Origin: Panorpa germanica
Lineage: Eukaryota > Arthropoda > Insecta > Mecoptera > Panorpidae
Reading direction: 5' to 3'
NCBI GenBank assembly: GCA_963678705.1
Contig: OY783207.1
Coordinates: 7,440,001 to 7,504,000, forward strand
Length of the DNA: 64,000 nucleotides
The notes beneath the pieces were generated by a model. The model saw only the letters and a program-made list of their open reading frames with translations, was not told the origin of the DNA and made no database searches. Below are positions 1-12,225 of this stretch, piece after piece (position 1 is the stretch's first letter; each line of letters opens with the position of its first letter). The translations under genes were made by a program, and so were the position numbers.

Positions 1-782
1 CGCTACGCAGTTTAATAAATGAGCTCCATTTTGTTTGCGTTCTCGTTCCATCTTTCTGAATATACAGAATATAATTTCTATAGTAATATACTTGTATACA
101 TAATAAAATTTGATCTAGTAATATAATATATTATTTCTCTGTATGTACTAGTATTTAATCGAACGAATTATTCGATAGTTTTAAGTACATATTTGAATAG
201 TAGAGTTGTAAACACGTCCTCTGGCTGGCCGAGCTGGTTAGATCATATATTAGGCTATGCTTTTATGTTTAAGCAAATTTATTCCATGACTAGAACAGAA
301 ATAAAATCAAAAACAAACAAATATTCCCATCAAATTTACAAAAACACACAATTATTATATTTGAATTATTGCGAGATATAATGTAGTTATATAACTTTCA
401 ACTTTTAAAAATACAATGAATATTTATTCTGGTAATAAGTTGAAATTCATTTTTTAATTTTTTAAAACAAAATTTCAACAATAAATAATAATAAACATTA
501 TTAAAGGCAAATTCAAAACCAGTGCTAAACGCAATTAAGTAGCAATGATTGAGCAATATGATTGATTAAGGAAAATACAAAAAAGTGGGAAACTTCTTAT
601 CAAAGCTATTGACAATTCGAAAAAGCCATCTTCAGACTACGAGCAAGACACACGTGATTGACGCATCAATATTTAATCAGTAAAACAACAGCCCGCAGTG
701 CAGCAACTGTCAGACGCAAATAACAGTCCATCATCTACCAGTAACCTGCCCACAATATTAAAAGCAAAGAATAAAACATAAC
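1..782. other. AT-rich stretch without recognised feature
   Basis: Read on both strands. Only short open frames occur and none shows a family motif. No inverted or tandem repeat of note was seen. The last 150 bases are slightly less AT-rich and lead into the coding-like relic that follows. Confidence 0.5.
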
Positions 783-950
783 ATCAGTGGTGAATTAATG
801 GGCATACTTTCGGAAAATCCAGAAGAAATTAAAAAAGTGCTCGAATTCCTTATTACACATATAAACAAAATAAATCAAATTTAATTAACATCAGGCGAAT
901 ATGACCTTGTCGTTGAAATCGCTTCAAATTCTAAGAAAAAAGTAGTGTAA
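783..950 (+). pseudogene. Possible coding relic, origin unknown
   Basis: Starting at the ATC at 783, one frame reads 56 codons with a single internal stop. The product is rich in E, K, I and L (it includes GELMGILSENPEEIKKVLEF and, after the stop, GEYDLVVEIASNSKKK) and ends at TAA 948-950. The amino-acid use looks more like an old protein, perhaps the ORF1/gag end of a retrotransposon, than random AT-rich sequence. I recognise no domain. It could be chance. Confidence 0.2.
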
Positions 951-2289
951 TAAATTATAATGTCACAAATATTTACTATATATTCCAAATCAATTAGAAT
1001 AGCTAATATGATAATTGAGTTGTGCGATCGACTAACTCGGTAAACAATCTTTACATATTAAGACACGTTTAAATTTTTAACGCGGCGTGAAACAAGTTCA
1101 TAGCACCTTTACTACGTAAGAACTGATTTCCGGAAGTCTGCTCTAGTGATATTCCTGCCTATTTTGTTCCAGAAAAATCTTGCCAAGAAGTTAAGCATAA
1201 AAAGTTTTTAGTGCTTTAATAAAATTAGCTTTTTTTATAACATTTTCTAAATTGATGCTAAATTAATATTTTTATTTCATATTTTGTGATCCATAAATAA
1301 CAAAATGTATATGCGGGGATGATTTTAATTCGGCAACCACTACTATAGCAATAACATATCCAACTAAAAAAGTCGTATCTTACAACCACAATTCATTTGG
1401 TACAATATACGGAAATACAAATTTATTTTATCATAGGAAGTTCTTTTGTTTATTTAATTCCAAGACGCTTTGAAAGTTATTTAATTAGAAACTTGCATTT
1501 ATACATAGTAAGTATGCATATACAGAGCCGTATTAAACTATGTGGTGGCACTGGGCTGAAAAGTTACAAAAGAGTCAACATTAATATAAGTATAATAAAT
1601 TAATTAATATTGCAACAAAATTAAGAAAATGAATAATAATAAAAATATTAGATGGTTAAAACATTATTTGGGCTGCTGTTGTCCTGTGAATATATTTTAG
1701 AAGTTTCAACTCTCAATGTACACCTATCGCATAGCAGAACAAGATAACATATTGTCGCAGATTGACGTTAGAGCGGTGATTCTGGACTTTATATAACTTC
1801 CGGAAACATGTTGTTAGTTCCCGGAAACGGTTGGTTTGTAGGTCAGTTAGTCATTTTGTTAGATAGTTAGTTAGCAGAGTTGATAGTTAGGTTTTTCTCT
1901 ACAAATAGTTTAATGATATACGGCTATATTCGCACCGTTTTAAATTTCACAATACCAATATAATTATTTTATGGTAACTAGTTGTAACACATGGGTATTG
2001 TATAATGTTTCACGTAGAACTAGACGAGGATATAATTGGACAGGATGTAGTTTTGTGTTGAATTAATCATGAAACTTATACGGTGTTATAAATGTATGAA
2101 ATTATATCGGTAAAGTGAGTTAACACTTGCTGAGCCGCTTATTTACTTACTAGATTTATTTATGTAATATAACTTAAATATAAATAAAATCAAACATATT
2201 AGAAGTGTCATAAATCATAAATTACATTACATAAAATTAACTTCAATGTTTAAAACTATTCATGGTATCTTCTTAAACTTAAGATAATG
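951..2289. other. AT-rich stretch without recognised feature
   Basis: No long open frame and no recognisable motif. Around 1523 there is CAGAGCCGTATTAAAC, which resembles the start of some arthropod DNA-transposon ends, but I found no partner terminus. Around 1845-1890 a short run of TTAG-rich words is simple sequence. Confidence 0.5.
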
Positions 2290-2640
2290 ACATCTCTTCC
2301 TTCTTCTCGTCGTCACTTTTTCGGTTATCTATTTCTCTACTTTACCATTTTAAACTCTATGGTTTTCCCACTTTTCCTCGTTCTTTATCATCCTTCTCTG
2401 TATCTCCGGCTTCCATCTTCTCTTCTCCCTATCTCCTCTCAGCAATTCCTTCTTATACTCTATGATTATACCTCTTTTCCTCTTTCTTTATCCTTCTTCT
2501 CTGTACCTCTGACATCCACATCCTTCTTTCTCTATCTCTCCTTCCAATTCCCTCTTATATGCTCCAACGTCTCCTTTTCTCGATTAGATATTCAGCAGAC
2601 ACTTTTCTCTTCTCTTCATTTCCCATTCTAAATTTTGCTA
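2290..2640 (-). pseudogene. Decayed LINE ORF2 C-terminus (purine-rich on minus strand)
   Basis: The plus strand is a CT-rich tract with an apparent ~105-bp sub-repeat. The minus strand reads, across frameshifts, as a Lys/Glu/Arg-rich protein beginning RMGNEEKRK, followed by a Cys-x-x-(Cys) and EKGD..AY.REL pattern. That order resembles the zinc-knuckle tail of some insect non-LTR retrotransposon ORF2 proteins (Gly-Asn-Glu-Glu, then Cys-x-x-Cys and a charged Glu-His-rich stretch). A similar relic lies on the plus strand at 26,245-26,760. The assignment is inference from pattern only; a plain low-complexity tract is the alternative. Confidence 0.33.
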
Positions 2641-4109
2641 TTGTCTTATATTTCTTGTTGCTGTTTCCTTTATAAGAGCTGGTACTTCTCTTTCCTAAAT
2701 TCTCTTGTACCTATTATTGTTTTTTCACTATTTTCGCCATTCATCCTTGTTGCTGTAATAGTGAAGAAGTGTGGAGGTAGAAGAGGTAAAAAGAAAAAGA
2801 TACAGCAACAAGAAATATTTCTAAAGTATAAACCTAAAATTACAAATAACACGAATATTATCACACATTGAGAGAAACTAAATAAAGGTAAACTTTGAGA
2901 GGGTATGTATTTGTATCTGCATTAACCGTTTAACACATCTGTAGATACTCGTTCATATATAAATCTTATAGTAAGGTCCATCTCTTTTTGCAGGTTTCGT
3001 ATAAACCATTTTTAGCACATAGTAGCAGCTAGCAAAAACTTCTAACAACGAAGTTTCATAACGAAACCAGAAGGGAAATGGTAAATGCATTATTCATAAT
3101 GTTTTCGTCCTTTTCTTACACAACCCCAACCCTCCATCCTTCCATCCATTCCCTCTCCGATCCCTCTGTGATTTCTCTTTCCATCATTCTCTTCTATGTA
3201 TGTGCTTTTATTTATTTGTCTCTGGCCGCGGTATGTTTACAGTCTGTCCACTTGATAGTATTAGCATATACTCGTACGTATGCAAATATCTGGTATTATG
3301 AACCAAAAATGAACAGACCGTGTATATTCGTTTATACGTTGGGTTGTTTTGTTCAGTGGGGGTATACACCAGTGCAGGGTTACAACCCCTACAGTATTAT
3401 ATGAATATTCCTGTTCTTTTATCGTTGTTCTTAATTTTTTATATATTCACTTAAAAACATTATTTTCTTGTTTGTAATACCTGCTACTGGATTGTATTTT
3501 ACATATATAATTCTTTTAGAAATAGTTTGCATTTTGCTATAGTCAATGGTAAAACAAAACAATATCAAAAATTTCTATTCCCGTTAAACCTATATAAAAG
3601 AAATCAAAGACTTTTATTTTAGTAATTTACATGCACATTATAATAATTACACTGTTTAACTTAAATCATACTATCCTACCTGAAATCAGAAAAACTACAT
3701 TTAAAGTTTATTATTTAAATTGTCAATTCCTTTTTAACTAATTTTATAATAACTAAACGATATGCACAGTGAGTTTCGTTCCACTCCAAATATCAACTTC
3801 CTTGGCCGTTATTCCTCAAACGTCATCTATGGAGTCCATGAGTATATGAACACTGTTTTACCTACAAACGAGCTTTGTACCAACTAAAGAAATATAGTCT
3901 TTTTCCACATATTTTAATGATATATTGCCTACAGATTCGATTAATTGTAAATACCACAACATTTTACAAATTTGCTTAGTACCTAAACATATTACAGAAA
4001 TGGTTATCAAAATCTTATTGTCTCAAGATAATGGTATTTCTAGTATTATTGGTACATCACACCCCATAGTCGCTTGCAGCATTCAGTTGAAAAACGGAAA
4101 ATTAGTTAT
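2641..4109. other. AT-rich stretch without recognised feature
   Basis: Contains short open frames, up to 108 codons at 3078-3404, with no family resemblance and a hydrophobic, low-complexity composition typical of chance frames in CT/AT-rich DNA. No repeat partner elsewhere in the window was noticed. Confidence 0.5.
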
Positions 4110-4256
4110 ATCTAGGCACTAATGGCTGCCAGAACCAATTGTATCTAACCACAATTGCCTGCCAAAAGCAATTATATTCAGGCACCATTTCCCGTCAAAA
4201 AAATTGTATCTGGACACAATTGACTGCCAAATTCAATTGTATCTAGTCACCACTTT
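4110..4256 (+). repeat. 33-bp minisatellite, about 4.4 copies
   Basis: Diverged tandem units begin at 4110, 4143, 4176 (32 bp) and 4208, with a partial fifth at 4241. Each starts ATCTA/ATTCA/ATCTG followed by a CAC core, then GGCTGCCA-like and CAATTGT motifs. Copies differ by several substitutions, so the array is not young. The period is a multiple of three, but stop codons in the first unit argue against coding. Confidence 0.8.
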
Positions 4257-7200
4257 GTGTTGGCCATTTGTTATGGCGCGGATCACTCACTAACCGTTCT
4301 TACTAGCCGCCACTGATGTTATTCACGTTAAAATCGAAAGATACTCCGTTTAAACGTAACGTAAAATAAAATATAGTTCTACAGACTTGTATAGGTATAG
4401 CTAATTTATAGTATGAAATTGTTCGACCTGTGTTTGTTTTACACTTGAGTTTTAAATCGCGAACCCTTAAAAAAATATTTATACCTCAGTTTTCGATATT
4501 TATTCTCACTGGTACATATGCTGCTGCCAGTAAAAAAGAAATATTGCTTTTAACTGGTCTTAGATCACTGTAGCAGTGTAATTAATTTTATAATTTGTTC
4601 GGTGTGTTTTACCCAATGGCTGGCTGTTTAGTGGTTTGGTCATGGACAGTTATTGGCAGTTTATTATCTGGGAGCACTGTGTTTTATTTTTATTCAGAGT
4701 CTGACATCATTAAATTTCTTTCTCGTTTGGTATTTCTGGTAAATAAAAGCTAGCAATATAACTGCGATATTTTAACTTGATGTTTTTATTTATAGTTTAG
4801 TTAAAGTTTATAATATTATTCTATTAAATCGCACGCAGTATTGTACCAACACTAACACTCCTTCCCAATGCGCGTAAAGTTATGGTTCGACCTGGCGTTT
4901 TGAGACGATTATCGGGTCCCCACACGGAAAACTTCACCTTTGTCATGTTCACATATAGCATGATACACACATATAGAAATAACAAAATATATAAGCAAAT
5001 GTAGAAATATAACTAGCATGAGAATCAGTTCGTTTTCACTTACTTCGTAATACCTTAATATTTGATAACGAAAGGAGAGAGAGAGAGTAACATAAGACGA
5101 CGCCGAGTGATGAATGACAGTCGCTCTGTGTTTAGTATAATATAATAATGTTAAATACAATTTTCAGCTTTGGAATAACGAAGCAGTGCAAAAATATTTA
5201 TAATATAAATATAATATGGTATATTGTTTTTAATAAAGACGTTCTCAAGAGTTGATAATATCTTTACATCCATCGTCTAAGTACTACCAATCTGTAGTTT
5301 GAAGAAAAACTCAACATTGTTTCATACCTGATTTTATAAAGTTAAATGCATGTAGCGTAGTTAGATGCAAGTAACAGAACGCATAGTTAGAGCGGTGTAC
5401 TCTGCAGTAGTTAAAATGTGATTTAAAAAAATGTCATAAAGATAAAAAACTGACTACAACCTTATTTTTCACCCCTAAAATTTAGTATTTTATCCTGTAA
5501 ACTCATTTACATGAAACAAATAGAAAATTGCCCTCTACCCAAAATGCAGATAACTGATAGCGCTCCTGGTGGTCAATATCTAAATCACACAATATTGCTT
5601 TATCAAATTACTTTTTCCCAACGTAATTGAATATTTTTCAGATACTCGTGATTTGCATAATAAGTATATCAAACAACTATTTTTAATTTTCATGTAATAA
5701 CTAACTAAATATAGATTCACCATAACTCAGAAAACCCTAATAGAAATACAAACCATGTATACGATATCCATGTTTATAAAACAGCGCGTTTAAAAAGAGC
5801 ACACGTTTATTTTGTTTGAGGGTAAAACGTAAAACAAAACGATAAGTTTGTTGTGTACTTCTGAACAAAAAAACCAAAAAAGTTAATTAACACTAGCTTG
5901 ATACAGGCTACAGGCAACGAACGGCGAACGACAAGTTACGAGTTACCAGGCAGTTTAGGAAACAGCTTGCAATTTAAACGGTTCAGGGAAACTCTCTGAC
6001 AGGGAAATCGCTTAAAATAATGGCTAATTTCCTGTTTTCGATGGCATGGTTGTGCACACGTCAAGGGTTTGATATTATAGAAATAAAACAAAGGGAAAGT
6101 TTTAGTATTCTAAGCATGTGAACGCTCATTATAACAGGTAGGGATAGGGATATACTATATGTGCTTTATTGTTTTATATAGAAGGCACTTAAAACCTTTT
6201 AAATCGCAGCAAAACATTGAAAATTGAAATAAAATAACATTTTATAAATGGGGTGTTTCTTATTTATTGATATTGTAGTAATTCTTCTATGGACAGTTAT
6301 TGGACAGGTTGCAATCACGGATACAATCGTATTTAAGGAGGGGGGGGGGTTGTGCTCGTGAAGTTAGTTATGACTAGATACCATAGATTTCATTGAAGAT
6401 AGTTTTGATTTTATTGAAAATACGTTTGCTAGATACAGCTTTTAGATACAATTGTCTTTTTCGGGCGAGCGATCGTAGAGGAAAAGAAAAATTAGGAAAT
6501 TAAAATTCTCTTTAGGAGAATGTCACTTATATAGATATTTTATAGCTTTTATTACTTAACAAGGACTTTTTAAGACTCTATAATCGTAAATAAGGGATTC
6601 CTAATAAGTGTTATGATATGTTAATGAGAAAAGCAAATTAATGAGCAATTAACCTTAAATATACGTAACTGTATTTAGCCAGTCTCAAATTAAAATTTTC
6701 CCAATATGCTTGAAGTCACAGCGCGCCTTTAAATATTAGTTTTTATTTTCTATTGGAAATTATGTTTTCTTGTTCATTAGCCAGTATCGTTTCCGAAATT
6801 TACAATCCAGTACTTTGTAAATATGTGTTTTTCACTGTGAGACACCTGTTCAGTCTTCGTTTTGTTTGACTGATCAAACAAAATAAGCAGTCGAGTAAAC
6901 TAAGAAAGATTAAAATATTCTATTACGTTTATCAGAAAATTATGTAAGAAATGACGGATTGATGGATCCAGTTATTTATTCTGCTAGTTTCATTAACCAA
7001 ATAATTAAAACCCAAATTAAAAAATGGATGATACATGGATGGTGGTGGTATCACTGATAAAAAGTAAAAAATGTTTTTTTTTGTTGGTTGGTATCGAGTT
7101 TTAAATTAATGAAAACCAATCTATTTACATGAAATGTGACTCGATCCGGTATCTGTCAATTACTAAAATGTAAAACATCAAAACAAAGAACCGCGTGACC

Positions 7201-8440
7201 GGCGCATGACAGCGCTCACCTTCAAATCGAGCTCAAACGATTGGAATGGATAATAACACGGGGTTGAACATGAGAGCGTTGCATTGCACTAAGGGTGGCA
7301 GGGTTGGGGGAGTGTAAGAAAAATATATGGTATACAGAGGTGGATATTGACGTTTAAATGTACACAATGAATGACAGCTGTCAGTTACCAATGGGTAGCT
7401 AAATTGACGATACTCAATCATACCTGAACGAAATTCACATGGCATTGTGAAATACTGGCCGTGCCGTGATGCATTTAAAGTATGTGATGTACCAAATAAT
7501 TCGTAGTGCTCTATATTGTTTAAATGCTTATGCAGGAATCTATATTCAATAATTAATTCATCTAAAATTTCCATTATTATTAACAGACGTCAGTTAATCA
7601 GTTACAAAATATTGCTCTAAGATAACTAGGTTCTATAAAATGTGTTCACTACCCAGGTAGAAAATTGTCTTGGAGTGCAGGTTTCAAACTTGAAAGTAGC
7701 GTTATTTATCCTTGGTGTACAAGGCTTGGTATACAAGCTAACTGCAAGGTTGCTACTATAATAGTATACAACACAACTCTAAACGAATAATTAAGCATTA
7801 AAATTAGCTATCTAGTAGCTTATTTTCCAAGCGTTCTATGAAATATGGTATGCTCATTTTATAAGCGTAGCGCAAACTTGCTAAAAGAGTAAAATACATG
7901 CGTTTTCCAGTTGGTACTAGCTAATCCTGCAAGGTTATTCAGCTTGGTTACATTTAATTTTGCACCAACCTAAATTAATAAGCTTAAAATGAGCTAATGC
8001 CTTGCAAAGATAGCCTTATAAAATCTGATTTCAAGATTCATTTCTACATTGGTATTTCCTTTAAAGAATTGAAGGCTTCGTAAAATTTAACTTTACCTGG
8101 AGGTACGAGCAGTCTTAATTCGCTCTGTCCTCCCTTAAAGTCAACATCTATAGTAATAGAAAGGGTTAATTAAGAGATTATATAATAAAAATATCAATTC
8201 TGTAAAGTTAGATACCTTGTTCAAACACAAACAAGTTGCAACAAAGAATAAAATGTTATTTTGTTATAAATTTAACAAGTACTGTACAATAGACGTATTA
8301 AAAATAAAAGAGAATAACGTTGAACAAGTTAAGTAATAATAAAAAGAATTTCACAACAATAATTCAAGAGTTAAGTACAATACAATGAGATGAGTTCGGA
8401 ACTCGGAAACAATTCATTACAAGACTTATTTGTGCTCCAA
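4257..8440. other. Long AT-rich stretch, simple repeats only
   Basis: No supported gene. Simple features are a (GA)n run near 5073-5087 and a run of ten G at 6340-6349. A 113-codon minus-strand frame at 7233-7574 has no recognisable motif and is treated as chance. Confidence 0.5.
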
Positions 8441-8483
8441 ACGGAACGGAACGGAACGAAACGAAACGGATCGGATAGAACGA
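8441..8483 (+). repeat. ACGGA/ACGAA microsatellite
   Basis: A short run of five-base units (ACGGA, later ACGAA) that decays at the 3' side into CGGAT words. Confidence 0.75.
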
Positions 8484-8840
8484 AGTACGAAGTGATACTG
8501 AAATGAAAGTGCCTCCTAACAACAATGATATACATATATAATAGAGGTTACGCTGCTTGTTTGAATTTATTTGTTATATAAATTATTTGAAACTTAATAA
8601 TCATTAAAATTCAAAATAAAAGGATTCTGTAGCTTAGCTTTTATGTCACTTGTTTGTATACACATATTTCATTATACTTTACGAAATATTTCTAAAATTA
8701 AAATATGAGTTTTATAATGGGATTTAAAATAAATGACTTACTGGTATTTATCTTTTATAGCAGTTAAAATGTAATACGTATTTTTGTTTATTTTATGGAA
8801 ATTTTGCAACGTGCTCCAATAATATTATAAATGCTTTCTT

Positions 8841-8960
8841 CTAGTTCATTAGTGAGGCATTGAAAATAAGAAATATAACGAGAGTCAATACTGAGATAAA
8901 AACATAACATTATAATGCATCTTTCTTATCTCAAACCTGATGTCTCACTAATAAACTGGA
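8841..8960. mobile_element. Small MITE-like element with ~35-bp terminal inverted repeats
   Basis: The left arm begins CTAGTTCATTAGTGAGGCA and runs to AATAAGAAA. The right arm, read on the minus strand, begins TCCAGTTTATTAGTGAGACA and also runs into AATAAGAAA. The arms pair with a few mismatches and enclose about 45 bases, so the whole is nearly a hairpin. A similar terminus, GTCCAGTTCATTAATGAGAC, occurs alone near 30,938. Target duplication is not clear. Superfamily cannot be assigned without an autonomous partner. Confidence 0.55.
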
Positions 8961-11737
8961 CGATCCACATGTATAAAGTTACGGTTTCTGCGATACACAA
9001 GTACATTTTGAAATCGCAGATTTAGAAATCGAATCGGATCGTATAAACTTTTTACAACTAATATATTTTCTTTATTTTAAGTACCCATACTAGTATCTAC
9101 AAGTTGTAAATTATGTTTTGCAAATGTTTATAAATGTATATATTCTTTTAAGTGCTAAGTTGACACACTTAAATAAATATTCAAAAAAAAAAAATTACAG
9201 AACACTTTTCAGCTTTGTCTAATTGTTTAATCCGCCTCTGTTGGAAACTGTTTGATTTCCATTAAATTTCCTGTATCTTTTCTTCTACCTGATATAAACG
9301 TATCCCTTGAATATTATATCCATTGATTTTGTATTATTTTATGAGTGTTTCTTTCCCCTTGCCCTTCGAACATATTTTGAACATTTCCGTGTTCCAATAT
9401 ATGAGTATTCACACATACCTTTGCACTCCATCTCTGTTTACAGACGCGAAAATTTTATAGCTATGGATTTTTTACATCACCCCCTCCCATATCCCCCTCC
9501 TTACCCTCCCCATGTTTACATTCTTCTAACATTAATAATTAATTTTCAGTCCGCATCACGCACCTGCTCTAATTTTTGCGAAACCTGTTTTACCGTATTT
9601 TTACGATTATGTCCTGCTTACATTATGCATTTACAATTCGGAAAATAAAAAACAGGATTCCTAAAAGGGAAGGCAGGTAGGCAAGCAACTTACTTTTACG
9701 ACCAGTTGTAACAACCCTGCAATTATTTTATTAGAAAAACTTTCATCTTAAAATCTACGGTAAAAATTTTACGTTTAAAAAAATGTTCGTTCAAATATTT
9801 ATATAAACATGATATGTTTTACGGAGTTCAATTTCCTGTATGCACGTAAAAATAATGTTTTATTTTCAATTGGTTTTATTTAATAAATTGAACTAAGACG
9901 CAACGCGGCGTTCAGAAGAACTTGTGACAGACTTCGATGATTTTACGACTATGAAGATTTTACATAAAATATATGTTTAGTAAATATATATGATTAATAA
10001 CAAAGGGTCACCCTGTATCTTCAAACCATAAAATATTCCAGAAAATAAATTTTTCATGATATAAATTCCGGTCAAAAATAAACCAAATTTATAACCATTT
10101 CCCAGGAATTGTACAAACTGTTAATCAAAAAAGTAATACATCTATATATTTTTTGAGCACATTTTTTATCTCATTCATACATAAATAAATTTTCAAGCAA
10201 AAAAAGGATAGGTATAAGATGGATTTAAAAAAAATGTCTCTTGGAGTTTATGATATAAATTTACTTTGATGTTTTTATTGGCATTATGATCAATAGCCAC
10301 TTTTGAGGGTGATTTAAGGGATGCTGGTATACCAGTAAGCATCTCTTTATAAAACTTACTAAGATTTCACTAATTCTATTTAACGAGGTATAAAAAATTA
10401 TTTAACTTTGGACTTTAGCGAGGTCTACAAGGGGATGATAATGCTTAAGAGGTATTGATTTCATACTTCGCCAACATTTGAAGAAGTTAGTTAGTTCTGT
10501 TGTTGAAAAATATATTATGTAAAGATGTTGGGGAAAAATGTACAAGACTTACGTCCATGTACGTATATAGCTAACCCTCCCTAACACGTTCTTCTTCTCT
10601 TTGGAATGAACACCACCCAACTAATCACACCTTTGTCTTCATGTAGTTCACAGCTCAATTAACTAATCACAAGTGCTATTCACAATCTGATACTACTACT
10701 GATACTACACATTGAAAATCATGAACCAACCATCGCTACACTACATCTACGATGCGCTTGTATTATATTTTAACTGTGTCGGATTTAATATCTTCTAGAG
10801 CAATATTATGTACCGTACACACTCGTGATACTTAAACATGCGACATCCAACATTTGTTGCAAGAAGTTGTACAACACGTCCACACTACTGCAACATGCAA
10901 TTTAATACGTAGGAAGCTTTCATTTCTATTTCTAACGAATTCCTTCAACCTGCATTAGAAAAATATATGTTTAGAAAAAAGATTCTCTAACTTATAATCT
11001 CCTTTTTTTTAAACAATATGTTTTTACCAAGGCATTTTGTTATGAATATGTTTTTCGCTATGTAGAAAAGTAATTATTTTAAAATATAAAATAAACCCTA
11101 CAATAATCCACAACATTATTTAGAAGTTTGCACATAAAACACCTCTCATTAAAAAATAATTTGGCGTTATGAATTTTAAATAAACATTCATTAATATATT
11201 TTTAATTGCACATCTATTCGATGTAATCCGTCTATTCAGAGATGGCTTAGTGTGGTCTTTCTGATTTTATTTTGCATAAAACACATTTTTACATATAGAA
11301 ATAAAAACAAACATACATTTTTTCTATCGTTGGAAAATGCAATTAGTGATTCAACAAGATTACAGTACCCCATTCAGTTTTTGAAACGTTATGCAGTAGC
11401 GAAGAGCAAACTCAGTGACACGGTGCTCGTACGATGGATGCACAAGTGACGCGTTGTGACGTATAACGCATTATTAAATGGAATGAATATTGGCTAATGA
11501 CTGGTAGTGCGAAACGCAATTAAAAAAGTTGATTGTTCCACTTCAAATTATTTATTAAAGAATCTATTTTTGCGTACAGTTATTGTTAGGTTAATTAACG
11601 TTACGTAAATGTAATATTTGTGGTAACAGTGATTATTCTATCAACTTAGAATTTTTATAGACGTTTCTATTGTGTAATATTATGAATATTATGTGTCTGT
11701 TTATTATTTGCCTTCTATAAGCGGGGATAAAGTACAA
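8961..11737. other. AT-rich stretch without recognised feature
   Basis: Includes a pyrimidine run near 9478-9512 and poly-A near 9183-9194. Open frames (for example 9307-9648) are short and unrecognised. A short perfect palindrome, CTGGTATACCAG, lies near 10,323. Confidence 0.5.
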
Positions 11738-12225
11738 CATATTAAGTTTATTGTGTGAAAATTTGACACCGATTGGAGTAAAACTGTCGGAGATATAGAG
11801 TTTTAAATCTACACCTCTCTGGTTTGATTTCTTTGAAACTTTTAATCGCGTTTTTCTCACACTTAGCTTTTTCAGAGTCGGTGTCCTCTCTAACTCAAAA
11901 TCTACTGCACCGATCCTTTTGAAGTTTTGCACACTCTTTCTTTACATAAATGTCGCGGTAACGCTGTCGAGTTTTTTTTTAATTTTGAAGTATTTTAAAA
12001 TAACAAAGTTTTTTTTATGAAAAATCGATATTTTCACTTCTAAGTGCTGTAAAAAATTGAAAAATTAATTAAAAAAGGAGTACTCGACAGGGTCACCTGT
12101 AGAAACTTATCAACTACTGAAATCATTTTGGTTATTTGATTTCAAATAATTCAGTGATGAGATTCAGAATGAGGGACACTGCAATGAGACTTTTTTTTGT
12201 GACGTCTGTTGAGATTTGCTGCCAT
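11738..12225 (+). repeat. Dispersed repeat, copy 1 (inverse of copy at 49.5 kb)
   Basis: About 490 bases that match, by eye, the reverse complement of 49,545-50,030. Shared landmarks are GTCGGAGATATAGAGTTTTA, ACTGCACCGATC (copy 2: a diverged form), GTAACGCTGTCGAGTT and GACGTC near the end. Inside, GGTAACGCTGTCGAG is partly complementary to CTCGACAGGGTCACC about 100 bases later, so an internal stem is possible. It resembles the noncoding arthropod repeats that carry a phrase like 'caaaatttcaa..atcggt.cagtag'. No transposase was seen. The 99-codon minus-strand frame at 11,633-11,932 lies in this repeat and is not taken as a gene. Confidence 0.7.

Noticed and set aside
222..245. TGGCTGGCCGAGCTGGTTAG resembles the D-arm of a tRNA
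   Set aside because: No matching anticodon arm or T-arm follows within the expected distance.
7233..7574. 113-codon minus-strand open frame
   Set aside because: No domain, no repeat partner and ordinary composition for a chance frame; no splice or start support.
9307..9648. 113-codon plus-strand open frame with Pro-rich run
   Set aside because: The Pro-rich part comes from a CCCCTCC pyrimidine run; nothing else suggests coding.
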